From CAVOEB01 sp965249645 (GTDB lineage Bacteria; Pseudomonadota; Alphaproteobacteria; UBA828; JAPUJA01), in the NCBI GenBank assembly GCA_965249645.1, contig CBDFML010000008.1, positions 238,057 through 302,056 of the forward strand: DNA of 64,000 bases, in the 5' to 3' direction. Both the position numbers and the translations under genes were made by a program. A model generated the notes under the pieces. The model was not told the DNA's origin. It saw only the letters and a list, made by a program, of their open reading frames with translations, and did no database searches. Numbering within the stretch: the first letter of the stretch is position 1; every line of letters starts with the position of its first letter. Of the stretch, positions 46,727 to 53,786 are shown piece after piece.

Positions 46727-46776
46727 AGATGTATCCATCTACCTTTATTATCTATGAGATATTTATATATCTTTAT
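46727..46776. promoter_or_regulatory. Palindrome cluster upstream of the methionine operon (candidate SahR-like operator)
   Basis: In a very AT-rich stretch three dyads follow each other: AGATG-tatc-CATCT (46727-46740), ATCT-atg-AGAT (46750-46760) and AGATAT-ttat-ATATCT (46757-46772). The last is a perfect 16-base palindrome extended by partly matching flanks (AAAGATAT on the minus strand). They begin about 70 bases before the regulator's first ATG. The spacing and symmetry suit a dimeric ArsR-type repressor. Confidence 0.5.
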
Positions 46777-47307
46777 ACCCGTATTATAGCAAGTTCTATT
46801 TTAACGGGCCCGGTTGACCGCAGACGAACTGGAATGCGGCCCCAGCCCGTCGATAGTCCCGCGCCAACTCGACCGAACCCTGCGCCGGACGCTTGAACCG
46901 GTCCCAAGCGCAAAGACACCGGAGCCGTGCTAGGGTCACAAGCGCTTCAAGGTCCCGATTGGCGAAACGGCGTCTCCAGGGCGGGTGATCCTTGTCACTG
47001 CGAGCGCCGTTATGGTGTCCTAGGATTCTCCTGCGTCCGACCCATGTCGGGGCTTTGGTCGAGTGTCGCGGGGCATGGAAAACGAACAACCCTGTGGCTG
47101 GTGTTTCGCAAATCGTTATGGTATGCAATTCAAGGACATAGGTTTGGTTAACGGGTTTGCATTTCGGGTTTGCGGTGTTCTCGGTATAGCGCTAAGACTT
47201 TATTTACGGCGTCGTGGGAGAACCGCAGGGTCGGTCACGTGATTGAGGGGTCAGACGGGCCGTTATTCCGTCATCATGGGGTTAAGGGTTTGTCGGGGCG
47301 CATTGCT
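46773..47307. other. Intergenic stretch between the methionine operon and mlaA
   Basis: About 535 bases without a convincing gene. The left end continues the AT-rich promoter region of the methionine operon. An open frame of about 110 codons on the minus strand (46796-47128) has no recognisable motif, no ribosome site and Arg-rich antisense-like composition, so I do not call it. The right end presumably carries the mlaA promoter; no clear hexamers stand out. Confidence 0.4.
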
Positions 47308-48168
47308 GTGAACTGGATAGCCAAACACAACAAGCTGATCGTGGCGCGGTTTCTGCTGCTTGCTCTGCTCGCGCTGCCGGTGGCCAGTTGCGCGACAGCG
47401 CCGGAGGGCGACGAGGAAGCGATGGCCCGCTACGAAGAGGCCAACGATCCCCTCGAGCCGTGGAACCGCGGCGTTCTGGAATTCAACCGGGGCTTCGACG
47501 ACTTCGTGCTCCGCCCGATCGCAATTGTCTACCGCAACATCCTTCCCGACGTCGTGCGCGAACGGATCCATCTGTTCCTGATGAACCTGCGGACGCCGGT
47601 CGTTTTCGCCAACGACCTGATGCAGGGCGAACCTGAAAGGGCGGGCGAGACGCTGGGGCGTTTCGTCATCAATTCGACAGTGGGGGTCGGCGGCCTGTTC
47701 GATGTTGCCACCGAATGGGGCCTTGAACCGCACAGCGAGGATTTCGGCCAGACACTGGCCGTGTGGGGCGCCGGCGAGGGACCCTATCTGATGCTGCCGT
47801 TGTTCGGACCGTCGAATCCGCGCGATGTCACGGGTATCGTCGTGGATCTTTTCCTCGACCCGCTCAACTACCTGCTCGACGACAAGTATCTCATCGCGCG
47901 CACCGGCACGCGCATCGTCGATGAACGCGAACGGCATATCGAAGATCTCGAAAACCTCGAGGCAACCTCGATCGATTTCTATGCGGCCTTGCGTAGCCTG
48001 TACCGCCAGTATCGCGATAACGAGGTTCGCAACGGCGCTTTGCCGTCGCCGCTCCCCATCCCGGGCATCTCGATCGACGGCTATCACGACGACGACACTC
48101 CTCCTGTAACCGAGGAGCAGGAGCAAGACGATAGCGAACCCACACAGGACACCGCTTCGGCGAGTTGA
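47308..48168 (+). CDS. mlaA: Outer-membrane lipid-asymmetry lipoprotein MlaA (VacJ)
   Basis: MlaA removes mislocalised phospholipids from the outer leaflet of the outer membrane and hands them to MlaC. I place the start at GTG 47308, giving 286 residues with a good lipoprotein signal: basic IAKHNK, a hydrophobic core and the lipobox LPVASC. The longer frame to 47170 adds residues without a signal function. Family motifs include NDPLEPWNRGVLEFNRGFDDF, FVINSTVGVGGLFDVA and the EDFGQTLAVWGAGEGPYLMLPLFGPSNPRD block. The acidic tail after about 260 is variable. mlaC follows after 4 bases. Confidence 0.92.
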   Translation: MNWIAKHNKLIVARFLLLALLALPVASCATAPEGDEEAMARYEEANDPLEPWNRGVLEFNRGFDDFVLRPIAIVYRNILPDVVRERIHLFLMNLRTPVVFANDLMQGEPERAGETLGRFVINSTVGVGGLFDVATEWGLEPHSEDFGQTLAVWGAGEGPYLMLPLFGPSNPRDVTGIVVDLFLDPLNYLLDDKYLIARTGTRIVDERERHIEDLENLEATSIDFYAALRSLYRQYRDNEVRNGALPSPLPIPGISIDGYHDDDTPPVTEEQEQDDSEPTQDTASAS

Positions 48169-48172
48169 CGCC

Positions 48173-48808
48173 ATGCTGAAACGCAATGTTCTCTTTGGCC
48201 TTGTGGCCGTCGCACTCATTGTCAGCGCAACTTTGGCGCGCCCGGCCCGGGCCGGCTATGCGGAGGCGGAAGCCTTTGTCGAAGCCCTCGGCAACAAGGT
48301 CGTCGATCTGCTGAAGCGCGAGGATATCAAGACCTTTTCCGAGCGCGAGGCCGCCTTCCGCGACATCCTCGTTGACGGATTCGACATTGGCACAATCAGC
48401 CGGGCAGTGTTGGGGCCGAGCTGGCGCGATTTGTCTTCGGACGACGCGACGGCCTACCAGACCGTGTTCACCGACTTCGTGGTGCGGATTTATGCGGTTC
48501 GCTTCGACGGCTATTCGGGCGAATCCTTCAGGGTGACCGAAGTAGCCGACTGGTACGACGGCGACATCGCCGTGCGGACCAAGATCGAGTTCGCCGACGC
48601 CATGGCACCGATCAGTCTCGACTTCATCGTCCGCGAGCACGACGAGACCTACAAGATTATCGACGTCTATGTCGAGGGCACCAGCATGCTGATCACCCAG
48701 CGCTCGGAGTTTGCTGCCGTGATCGACCGCTACGGACTCGAAGGACTGCTCGACGAGTTGCGTGCACGGGTCGGTTACGATTCAGAAACCGACAGCGCCG
48801 GGCACTAA
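48173..48808 (+). CDS. mlaC: Periplasmic phospholipid-binding protein MlaC
   Basis: MlaC is the soluble shuttle that carries phospholipids between MlaA at the outer membrane and the MlaFEDB complex at the inner membrane. The 211-residue protein opens with a Sec signal peptide (LKRNVLFGLVAVALIVSATLARPARAG, cleavage likely after ARA). FREILVDGF-like (here FRDILVDGFDIGTISRAVLG) and the C-terminal DFIVREHDETYKIIDVYVEGTSMLITQRSEFAAVI are typical of the Tol_Tol_Ttg2 family. The inner-membrane Mla genes are not in this window, so they must lie elsewhere. Confidence 0.92.
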   Translation: MLKRNVLFGLVAVALIVSATLARPARAGYAEAEAFVEALGNKVVDLLKREDIKTFSEREAAFRDILVDGFDIGTISRAVLGPSWRDLSSDDATAYQTVFTDFVVRIYAVRFDGYSGESFRVTEVADWYDGDIAVRTKIEFADAMAPISLDFIVREHDETYKIIDVYVEGTSMLITQRSEFAAVIDRYGLEGLLDELRARVGYDSETDSAGH

Positions 48809-48838
48809 CCTCGCCAAGCAAGACTGTGAAGCGCCCAC

Positions 48839-49732
48839 CTAAGCGGTCAATACCCCAAGCGCTTCGCGATATTTTTCGGCGGTGCGGGCAGCCACGTCGT
48901 CGGGCAGGGCGGGCGCGGGGGGCTTCTTGTCCCAACCCAGGTCTTCCAGAAAATCCCTGACATACTGTTTGTCGAAGCTTTCCGGGCTGGTGCCGGGGGC
49001 ATAGCTCGCCGCCGGCCAGAAGCGCGAGGAATCGGGGGTCAGCACCTCGTCCATCAGGACGAGCGAACCATTGGCATCGAGCCCGAATTCGAACTTCGTG
49101 TCGGCGATGATGATGCCGCGCGCGCGCGCATAGGCCGCCGCTTCGTTATAAATCGCAATGCTCACGTCGCGCACCTGCGCGGCCAGCGCTTCGCCGACCA
49201 GCGCGACGGTGGCGGCAAAATCGATGTTCTCGTCGTGATCGCCTACATCGGCCTTGGTCGAAGGAGTGTAGATCGTCTCGGGCAGCTTGTCGGCCTGGCG
49301 CAGGCCGTCGGGAAGTGCGATCCCGCAGACCGTGCCGGTCTTTTGATAGTCCTTCCAGCCCGAGCCGATGATGTAGCCGCGTACGATGGCTTCGACCGGC
49401 AGGGGCGTGAGCTTCTGCACGACAATCGACCGGCCCTCGACCTGGGCGCGTTCTTCCGCATCGGGCAGCACGTCGGCGAGCGCGATCCCGGTCAGGTGGT
49501 TTGAAATCGTCCCCGCTATGCGCTCGAACCAAAAATTCGATAGCTCGGTCAGCACCGCACCCTTGCCCGGGATCGGGGTCGGGAGCACCACGTCGAACGC
49601 CGAGAGCCGGTCCGTCGTGACGATCAGCATGCGGTCCTCGCCGACGGCGTAGATGTCGCGCACCTTGCCGCGCTGGATCAGCGGCAGGCTGGAAAGGCTG
49701 GATTCGAACAGCGCATCGGGCGTGGCCACCAT
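48839..49732 (-). CDS. purC: Phosphoribosylaminoimidazole-succinocarboxamide synthase PurC
   Basis: PurC (SAICAR synthetase) joins CAIR and aspartate with ATP in purine synthesis. The ATG at 49732 follows AGGAGAG and gives 297 residues, the longer form of the enzyme. Motifs are QRGKVRDIYAVGEDRMLIVTTDRLSAFDVVL, TGIALADV..., the substrate-binding VEAIVRGYIIGSGWKDYQKTG and IIADTKFEFGL, and the LMDEVLTPDSSRFWPA block. It is a single gene convergent with mlaC, with 30 bases between stops. Confidence 0.96.
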   Translation of the reverse strand: MVATPDALFESSLSSLPLIQRGKVRDIYAVGEDRMLIVTTDRLSAFDVVLPTPIPGKGAVLTELSNFWFERIAGTISNHLTGIALADVLPDAEERAQVEGRSIVVQKLTPLPVEAIVRGYIIGSGWKDYQKTGTVCGIALPDGLRQADKLPETIYTPSTKADVGDHDENIDFAATVALVGEALAAQVRDVSIAIYNEAAAYARARGIIIADTKFEFGLDANGSLVLMDEVLTPDSSRFWPAASYAPGTSPESFDKQYVRDFLEDLGWDKKPPAPALPDDVAARTAEKYREALGVLTA

Positions 49733-49924
49733 CGGGGCTCTCCTGGGGTGTCGGTCGAAGGCGAACGAATTTAGCCGATCAGACTTGTGTGGGCCAGAGG
49801 ATAGAGGCGCAATCCGCGACCGGATTCGTCCGGCCGGTGAGGCGGCGCCGGCCGGCCATTGCCCGGGCCGTCGCTTTGGCATTCAATGCCGGATGCAAAC
49901 GCGGCGAATCGCTCAGGGGAGGGC

Positions 49925-51208
49925 ATGATGCTCGACGAGGCGCTATCGGGACAGATCAGAGATTCGGTCGATCGGGGGTTTGACGACCAGCTGGCGTTCA
50001 CGGCGGACCTGGTGCGCTTTCCCTCGGTCCGCGGACAGGAGGCGACGGCACAGGATTTCGTCGCCCGCGCTCTCGCCGCACGCGGTTACGGTGTCGACCG
50101 CTGGCTGATCGATGTCGACGCGATTGCCCATCTCCCCGGCTTTGCGCCGGTCCATGTTTCTTATGACGGCGCCTGGAACGTGGTCGGCGAGCACCGGCCC
50201 GCGACGCCGACTGGCCGCTCGCTCATCCTCAACGGCCATATCGACGTGGTTCCCGTCGGGCCGCTCGAGATGTGGCGGGATCCGCCATTTGAGCCGCGCG
50301 TGGCGGATGGCTGGATGTACGGCCGCGGGGCAGGCGACATGAAGGCCGGGCTGGTTGAAAACATTTTTGCGCTCGATGCCCTCCGGCGGATCGGTTTCCA
50401 GCCCGCCGCGGACGTCTTCGTCCAGTCCGTGATCGAGGAGGAATGCACCGGCAACGGCGCGCTGGCTTGTCTCGAGCGGGGCTACCGGGCCGAGGCGGCG
50501 ATCATCCCCGAGCCCAATCACGACACCCTGCAACGCGCCCAGGTGGGCGTCATGTGGTTTCAGGTCAAGCTCAGGGGCTATCCGGTCCACGTCCTCGAGA
50601 CGGCGAGCGGTGCCAACGCCATCGAGGCGGCATTTCCGATCATCGCCGCCCTGCATGAGCTGGAGGAGCGCTGGAACGAGCCCGGCCGCCGCCACCCGGC
50701 GTTCGCCGAGGTGGCTCATCCGATCAACTTCAACGTGGGACGCTTCCAGGGCGGCGACTGGGCTTCGAGCGTGCCCGCCTGGAGCGTCTTCGACATGCGG
50801 GTCGCCGTCTACCCGGGCCAGGACCTGGCCGAGGCGAAAGCGGAGATCGAGGCCTGTATTGCCGACGCGGCCGCGGCCAATTCCTTTCTCGCCAACAACC
50901 CGCCCGAGGTCGTCTATCACGGCCAGATGGCGGAGGGTTATGTGCTGGAGAACAGCGACGCGGTCGAGGCCGTCCTCGGTGCCGCCCACCTGGCGGCATA
51001 CGGCGAGTCACTCGCCGCTAAGGCGCTCACGGCGACCACCGATGCTCGGTTCTTCGGGCTCTATGCGGGCATTCCGGCGCTGGTCTACGGCCCCGTGTCG
51101 GAAAACATCCACGGCTTCAACGAGCGGGTCGATCTCGAGTCCGTGCGCAAGAACACCCAGGCGATCGCGCTGTTTGTCGCCGAATGGTGCGGCCTGGAAG
51201 CCGCCTGA
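49925..51208 (+). CDS. M20-family metallopeptidase/deacylase (ArgE/DapE-like)
   Basis: A 427-residue zinc hydrolase of the M20 group, starting at the ATG at 49925 behind GGGGAGGG (a second ATG follows at once). The metal-binding motifs are clear: LNGHIDVVPVGP (His and the following Asp), YGRGAGDMKAGL (bridging Asp) and the catalytic VIEEECTGNGALA (Glu-Glu). A dimerisation/lid domain covers about 200-320 and the last metal His is in NIHGFNERVD. Length and motifs fit acetylornithine deacetylase-related or N-acyl-amino-acid amidohydrolases. The lone gene gives no clue to the substrate. Confidence 0.85.
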   Translation: MMLDEALSGQIRDSVDRGFDDQLAFTADLVRFPSVRGQEATAQDFVARALAARGYGVDRWLIDVDAIAHLPGFAPVHVSYDGAWNVVGEHRPATPTGRSLILNGHIDVVPVGPLEMWRDPPFEPRVADGWMYGRGAGDMKAGLVENIFALDALRRIGFQPAADVFVQSVIEEECTGNGALACLERGYRAEAAIIPEPNHDTLQRAQVGVMWFQVKLRGYPVHVLETASGANAIEAAFPIIAALHELEERWNEPGRRHPAFAEVAHPINFNVGRFQGGDWASSVPAWSVFDMRVAVYPGQDLAEAKAEIEACIADAAAANSFLANNPPEVVYHGQMAEGYVLENSDAVEAVLGAAHLAAYGESLAAKALTATTDARFFGLYAGIPALVYGPVSENIHGFNERVDLESVRKNTQAIALFVAEWCGLEAA

Positions 51209-51239
51209 CGCAGCACGGCGGGATAACCGGCGCGCCGAT

Positions 51240-52031
51240 CTAGAAATAGGTCTCGAGCTCGACCAGCCACTTGAAGGTGCCGTCGGCGGTACCCTCGGTC
51301 AGACCCGCGAGCCAACCCATTTCGTAGGCAAGCGCAAGGTCATGCCCCAGCAGCGGGATCGTGCCCATGATGACCGGGCCGACCTGGTGGCATTGGCGGT
51401 CGGGCGAGATGGTATTGTTGATTTCGCCCAGCTTGCCGAAGGCCTCGATGCCGGGCTCGAACATGGGATGCCAGCGGTATTTGATACGGCTCGCATATTC
51501 GAATTCGAGGTCCGCTTCCGAGTTCTCACCCACTTCCTTCTCGAAGATCGGGTTGAGCGTGACCTCGATGCGCCCGAAGCCCTTCTCGAACAGCGGCTTG
51601 AACTCGATGATGTCCGGATCGTCGCGGTCGTCGGCGACCTTGTATTCGAGATAGACGCCGAAATCGAGCCACATCTCGCCCTGGTCGAAGACTTGATAGA
51701 TATTCTCCCAGTAGGTCGAGTTGTAGCGCAACACGCTGTTCGCGCCCTTTTTCAACTGACCGCCGATCGCCGTTTTCCAGCGCTCCGTAACGCCGTATTC
51801 GATTTCGTAGCGCTGCTCTTGTGCGCCGTCTTTCGAATCTTCGTCGTCAAAACCCACGTTGCCCCGGGCCTCGAGGGCAATCTCGCCTTCTTCGACGATG
51901 GGCGAATAGACCTTCAGGTCCGAGGCGTGGGCAGGAGAGCCAAACAGGCCCAGGCTCGCGCCGGTGGCAATGAGCACCGCGGCGGCGATCGTGGCAGTCT
52001 TTTTTGACGGGGGGATCGCAAAGAATTTCAT
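51240..52031 (-). CDS. Putative separately translated outer-membrane beta-barrel protein nested in the FTR1 frame
   Basis: An in-frame ATG at 52031 is preceded by GGAGGA four bases away, as strong a ribosome site as any in the window. From it, 263 residues begin with a textbook Sec signal (basic PSKK, hydrophobic core, cleavage after SPAHA). The mature part is rich in alternating polar/hydrophobic strands (RYEIEYGVTERWKTAIGG, WLDFGVYLEYKV, IEVTLNPIFEKEVG) and ends VELETYF, the C-terminal Phe pattern recognised by BAM. I infer an outer-membrane protein, perhaps an iron-related channel. An alternative is a genuine fusion cleaved at the signal site. I recognise no named family. Confidence 0.55.
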   Translation of the reverse strand: MKFFAIPPSKKTATIAAAVLIATGASLGLFGSPAHASDLKVYSPIVEEGEIALEARGNVGFDDEDSKDGAQEQRYEIEYGVTERWKTAIGGQLKKGANSVLRYNSTYWENIYQVFDQGEMWLDFGVYLEYKVADDRDDPDIIEFKPLFEKGFGRIEVTLNPIFEKEVGENSEADLEFEYASRIKYRWHPMFEPGIEAFGKLGEINNTISPDRQCHQVGPVIMGTIPLLGHDLALAYEMGWLAGLTEGTADGTFKWLVELETYF

Positions 52032-52811
52032 CAGTCCTCCGATGATAACGATGGTGGCGCTGTAGAAGGCGATCTGGATGCCCATCGGCTGGGCGTGATA
52101 GCCGATGAGGATGTGCAGGACCTGGCCCACGAAGCCGCGCTCCGAGAGCAGGTGCGACGAATCCCAGACCCGGTAGCCCCAGGCGGGGAACAGCCCGGCC
52201 TGCTCCAGGTTGCCGACCGCCTGGGCCGCCATGCCGGCGGCCAGCAGCAGGATCAGCCAGCTCGTCACGGAAAACAGGTAACGCGTCGGAATGCGCAGCA
52301 GGCCGAGATAAAGCGCGGCGCCCAGGGCCGCGCCGGCAGCGAGGCCGAGCGCGCCGCCGGTCAGCATCTGGCCGGCGCCCGAGCCACCTGCGGCGGCGAT
52401 GCCGTGAAGGAAAAGGACAATTTCGAAGCCTTCGCGCAGCACCGCGACGCCGACCACAAAGGCCAGGGCAATGAGCGGCCGGCTGCCCTCCGAGACAGCG
52501 CTGCCCACCGCGTTCATCTCGGAGATCAGTTGGCGGGCGTGGCGGCTCATCCAGACGTTGTGCCAGCCCAGCATGAGCACCGCGAGGAACAGCACGATCG
52601 CGTTAAACACCTCCTGGCCCAGTCCCTGCAGTGCGCCGGCGATGGCTTGCGCAAAGACCGCGACGAGCACGGCGCCGGCGAGCCCGCTGGCGATGCCGCC
52701 CGCGATCCACCAGCCGCGTTTCATCACCCCGCGGGTGGCTGCAAGCACGATGCTGACGATCAGCGCGGCTTCGAGCACCTCGCGAAAGACTATGATGAGG
52801 GTGGGGATCAT
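51240..52811 (-). CDS. FTR1-family iron permease in one frame with an outer-membrane beta-barrel domain
   Basis: The N-terminal 262 residues are a seven-helix FTR1/EfeU iron permease. The two iron-binding REGLE-type motifs are REVLE (10-14) and REGFE (126-130), and the region ends with the normal last helix (IQIAFYSATIVIIGG). The frame does not stop there; it runs on for 261 more residues with beta-barrel character and a terminal Phe (annotated separately). ATG at 52811 has GGAG five bases upstream. The cupredoxin gene lies 36 bases upstream in the same direction, so the pair resembles a reduced Efe-type iron importer. Whether the long fusion is ever made as one chain is doubtful, because its halves belong in different membranes. 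Confidence 0.85.
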   Translation of the reverse strand: MIPTLIIVFREVLEAALIVSIVLAATRGVMKRGWWIAGGIASGLAGAVLVAVFAQAIAGALQGLGQEVFNAIVLFLAVLMLGWHNVWMSRHARQLISEMNAVGSAVSEGSRPLIALAFVVGVAVLREGFEIVLFLHGIAAAGGSGAGQMLTGGALGLAAGAALGAALYLGLLRIPTRYLFSVTSWLILLLAAGMAAQAVGNLEQAGLFPAWGYRVWDSSHLLSERGFVGQVLHILIGYHAQPMGIQIAFYSATIVIIGGLMKFFAIPPSKKTATIAAAVLIATGASLGLFGSPAHASDLKVYSPIVEEGEIALEARGNVGFDDEDSKDGAQEQRYEIEYGVTERWKTAIGGQLKKGANSVLRYNSTYWENIYQVFDQGEMWLDFGVYLEYKVADDRDDPDIIEFKPLFEKGFGRIEVTLNPIFEKEVGENSEADLEFEYASRIKYRWHPMFEPGIEAFGKLGEINNTISPDRQCHQVGPVIMGTIPLLGHDLALAYEMGWLAGLTEGTADGTFKWLVELETYF

Positions 52812-52847
52812 GATGGCTCCGGGTCGGGCGAGGGAGGCGTGGCGGCG

Positions 52848-53216
52848 CTAGTCGGCGACGATCCAGCCGAGCGCCGTGTCCATGTTGAACTCGCCGAAAT
52901 ACTCGTAGCGACCCGGATCGAGCGGGCCGATGAAGACGCTGATCGTGGCGTTGCCCGAAACGATCTTTTCGCGGTTGAGGTCGTAGCTTTCAAATTCCTC
53001 AGGCGTCGGGTCCTCATTGACGATGAACAGCTTGACCTTGGTATCTGCGGGCACATGCAGCTCGACCGGATCGAAGACGTGGTCCTTGATACGGATTGTG
53101 AATTCCTCTGCGGCCTGAGCGGCACTCGCGCTCAAAAGGCCGATCAGGGCGGCCAGAGCCAGAGCGGCACCAAGGCGGCTCGGGGTGATGTTTCTCAGGG
53201 CTCGGCGGTGGGGCAT
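52848..53216 (-). CDS. Periplasmic cupredoxin-like protein of the iron-uptake pair
   Basis: A 122-residue exported protein. The N-terminus is a Sec signal peptide with cleavage after AQA (residue 35). The mature part has a cupredoxin_1/EfeO-type fold: FTIRIKDHVFDPVELHVPADTKVKLFIVNED and the FESYDLNREKI segment. It lacks the Cys of type-1 copper proteins but keeps His46 and a Met near the end (FNMDTALG), as in P19/EfeO-type metal-binding partners of FTR1 permeases. GGAGA precedes the ATG at 53216. It heads the two-gene operon with the FTR1 permease and probably hands it iron. Fur-like boxes lie just upstream. Confidence 0.83.
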   Translation of the reverse strand: MPHRRALRNITPSRLGAALALAALIGLLSASAAQAAEEFTIRIKDHVFDPVELHVPADTKVKLFIVNEDPTPEEFESYDLNREKIVSGNATISVFIGPLDPGRYEYFGEFNMDTALGWIVAD

Positions 53217-53278
53217 GTCGGGTCTCCGCTTTGAAGGTCAAGCGCATCAATCGGCGTGGTGCTTGATTGGAATTATTA

Positions 53279-53332
53279 TGAGAATGAATTGCGTTTGCAT
53301 TTACGATTCGGTGCTATTGAAAATCATTCGCA
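53279..53332 (-). promoter_or_regulatory. Two Fur-box-like sites upstream of the cupredoxin-FTR1 operon
   Basis: TGAAAATCATTCGCA (53318-53332) agrees with the 7-1-7 Fur consensus TGATAATNATTATCA at 11 of 14 defined positions. A second, weaker site, TGAGAATGAATTGCG (53279-53293), agrees at 9. They lie 63-116 bases before the cupredoxin start in an AT-rich patch. Iron-dependent repression by Fur or a related alphaproteobacterial regulator is the natural reading. Confidence 0.5.
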
Positions 53333-53461
53333 ACGATTAAGTCAAGCGTTTATTGCTCCTGCAGTGGTTTTTCGCACCGGTCGGAAATCAGCGAATCACG
53401 ATGGAGAGATACTGGGAACGGAACGCCGGGTTCGCTCGGCTGGATCAGGAGACGAGACCCT

Positions 53462-53786
53462 GTGCCGACTAACGGCGACGGCTTCAGGGTCGGATGGTAC
53501 GGCGAGCGCGCCTTGCCGTTTCGCATGACCGCGGCGCTGGGCGACGGCGAGCGGCGGCTCGCGGTGCGCCCTTCGAGCGGCGGGCGCTCGCCCCGTCTCT
53601 GGCAGGGCGACAGGGCCGCGCTGGCGTGCATGGCGAGCAAGGAAGGATCCGTCGTCACGTCTGACGACGATGCGTTGATGGCGATGTCTGGTCTCACCGC
53701 GCGGGAATGGTATCGAAGCTTTAAGACTCAGGGGTTGGTGAGGATGAGAGAACCGAGCGGCGTCGCATGTCTGCCGATCCGTTCGG
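53462..53786 (+). pseudogene. Possible remnant of a class II glutamine amidotransferase-like gene
   Basis: The frame beginning GTG 53462 encodes PTNGDGFRVGWYGERALPF, strongly like the TNGDGFGVGWYG segment near the N-terminus of YafJ/EgtC-type class II amidotransferases. The expected catalytic Met-Cys start is not found upstream and the sequence after residue 20 (from RMTAALGDGERRL on) no longer resembles the family. The open frame runs to 53872 and into the pentapeptide gene on the other strand. I read it as a decayed fragment; a chance match is possible. Confidence 0.3.

Noticed and set aside
46796..47128. 110-codon minus-strand frame before mlaA
   Set aside because: No motif, no ribosome site, Arg-rich composition; not convincing as a gene.
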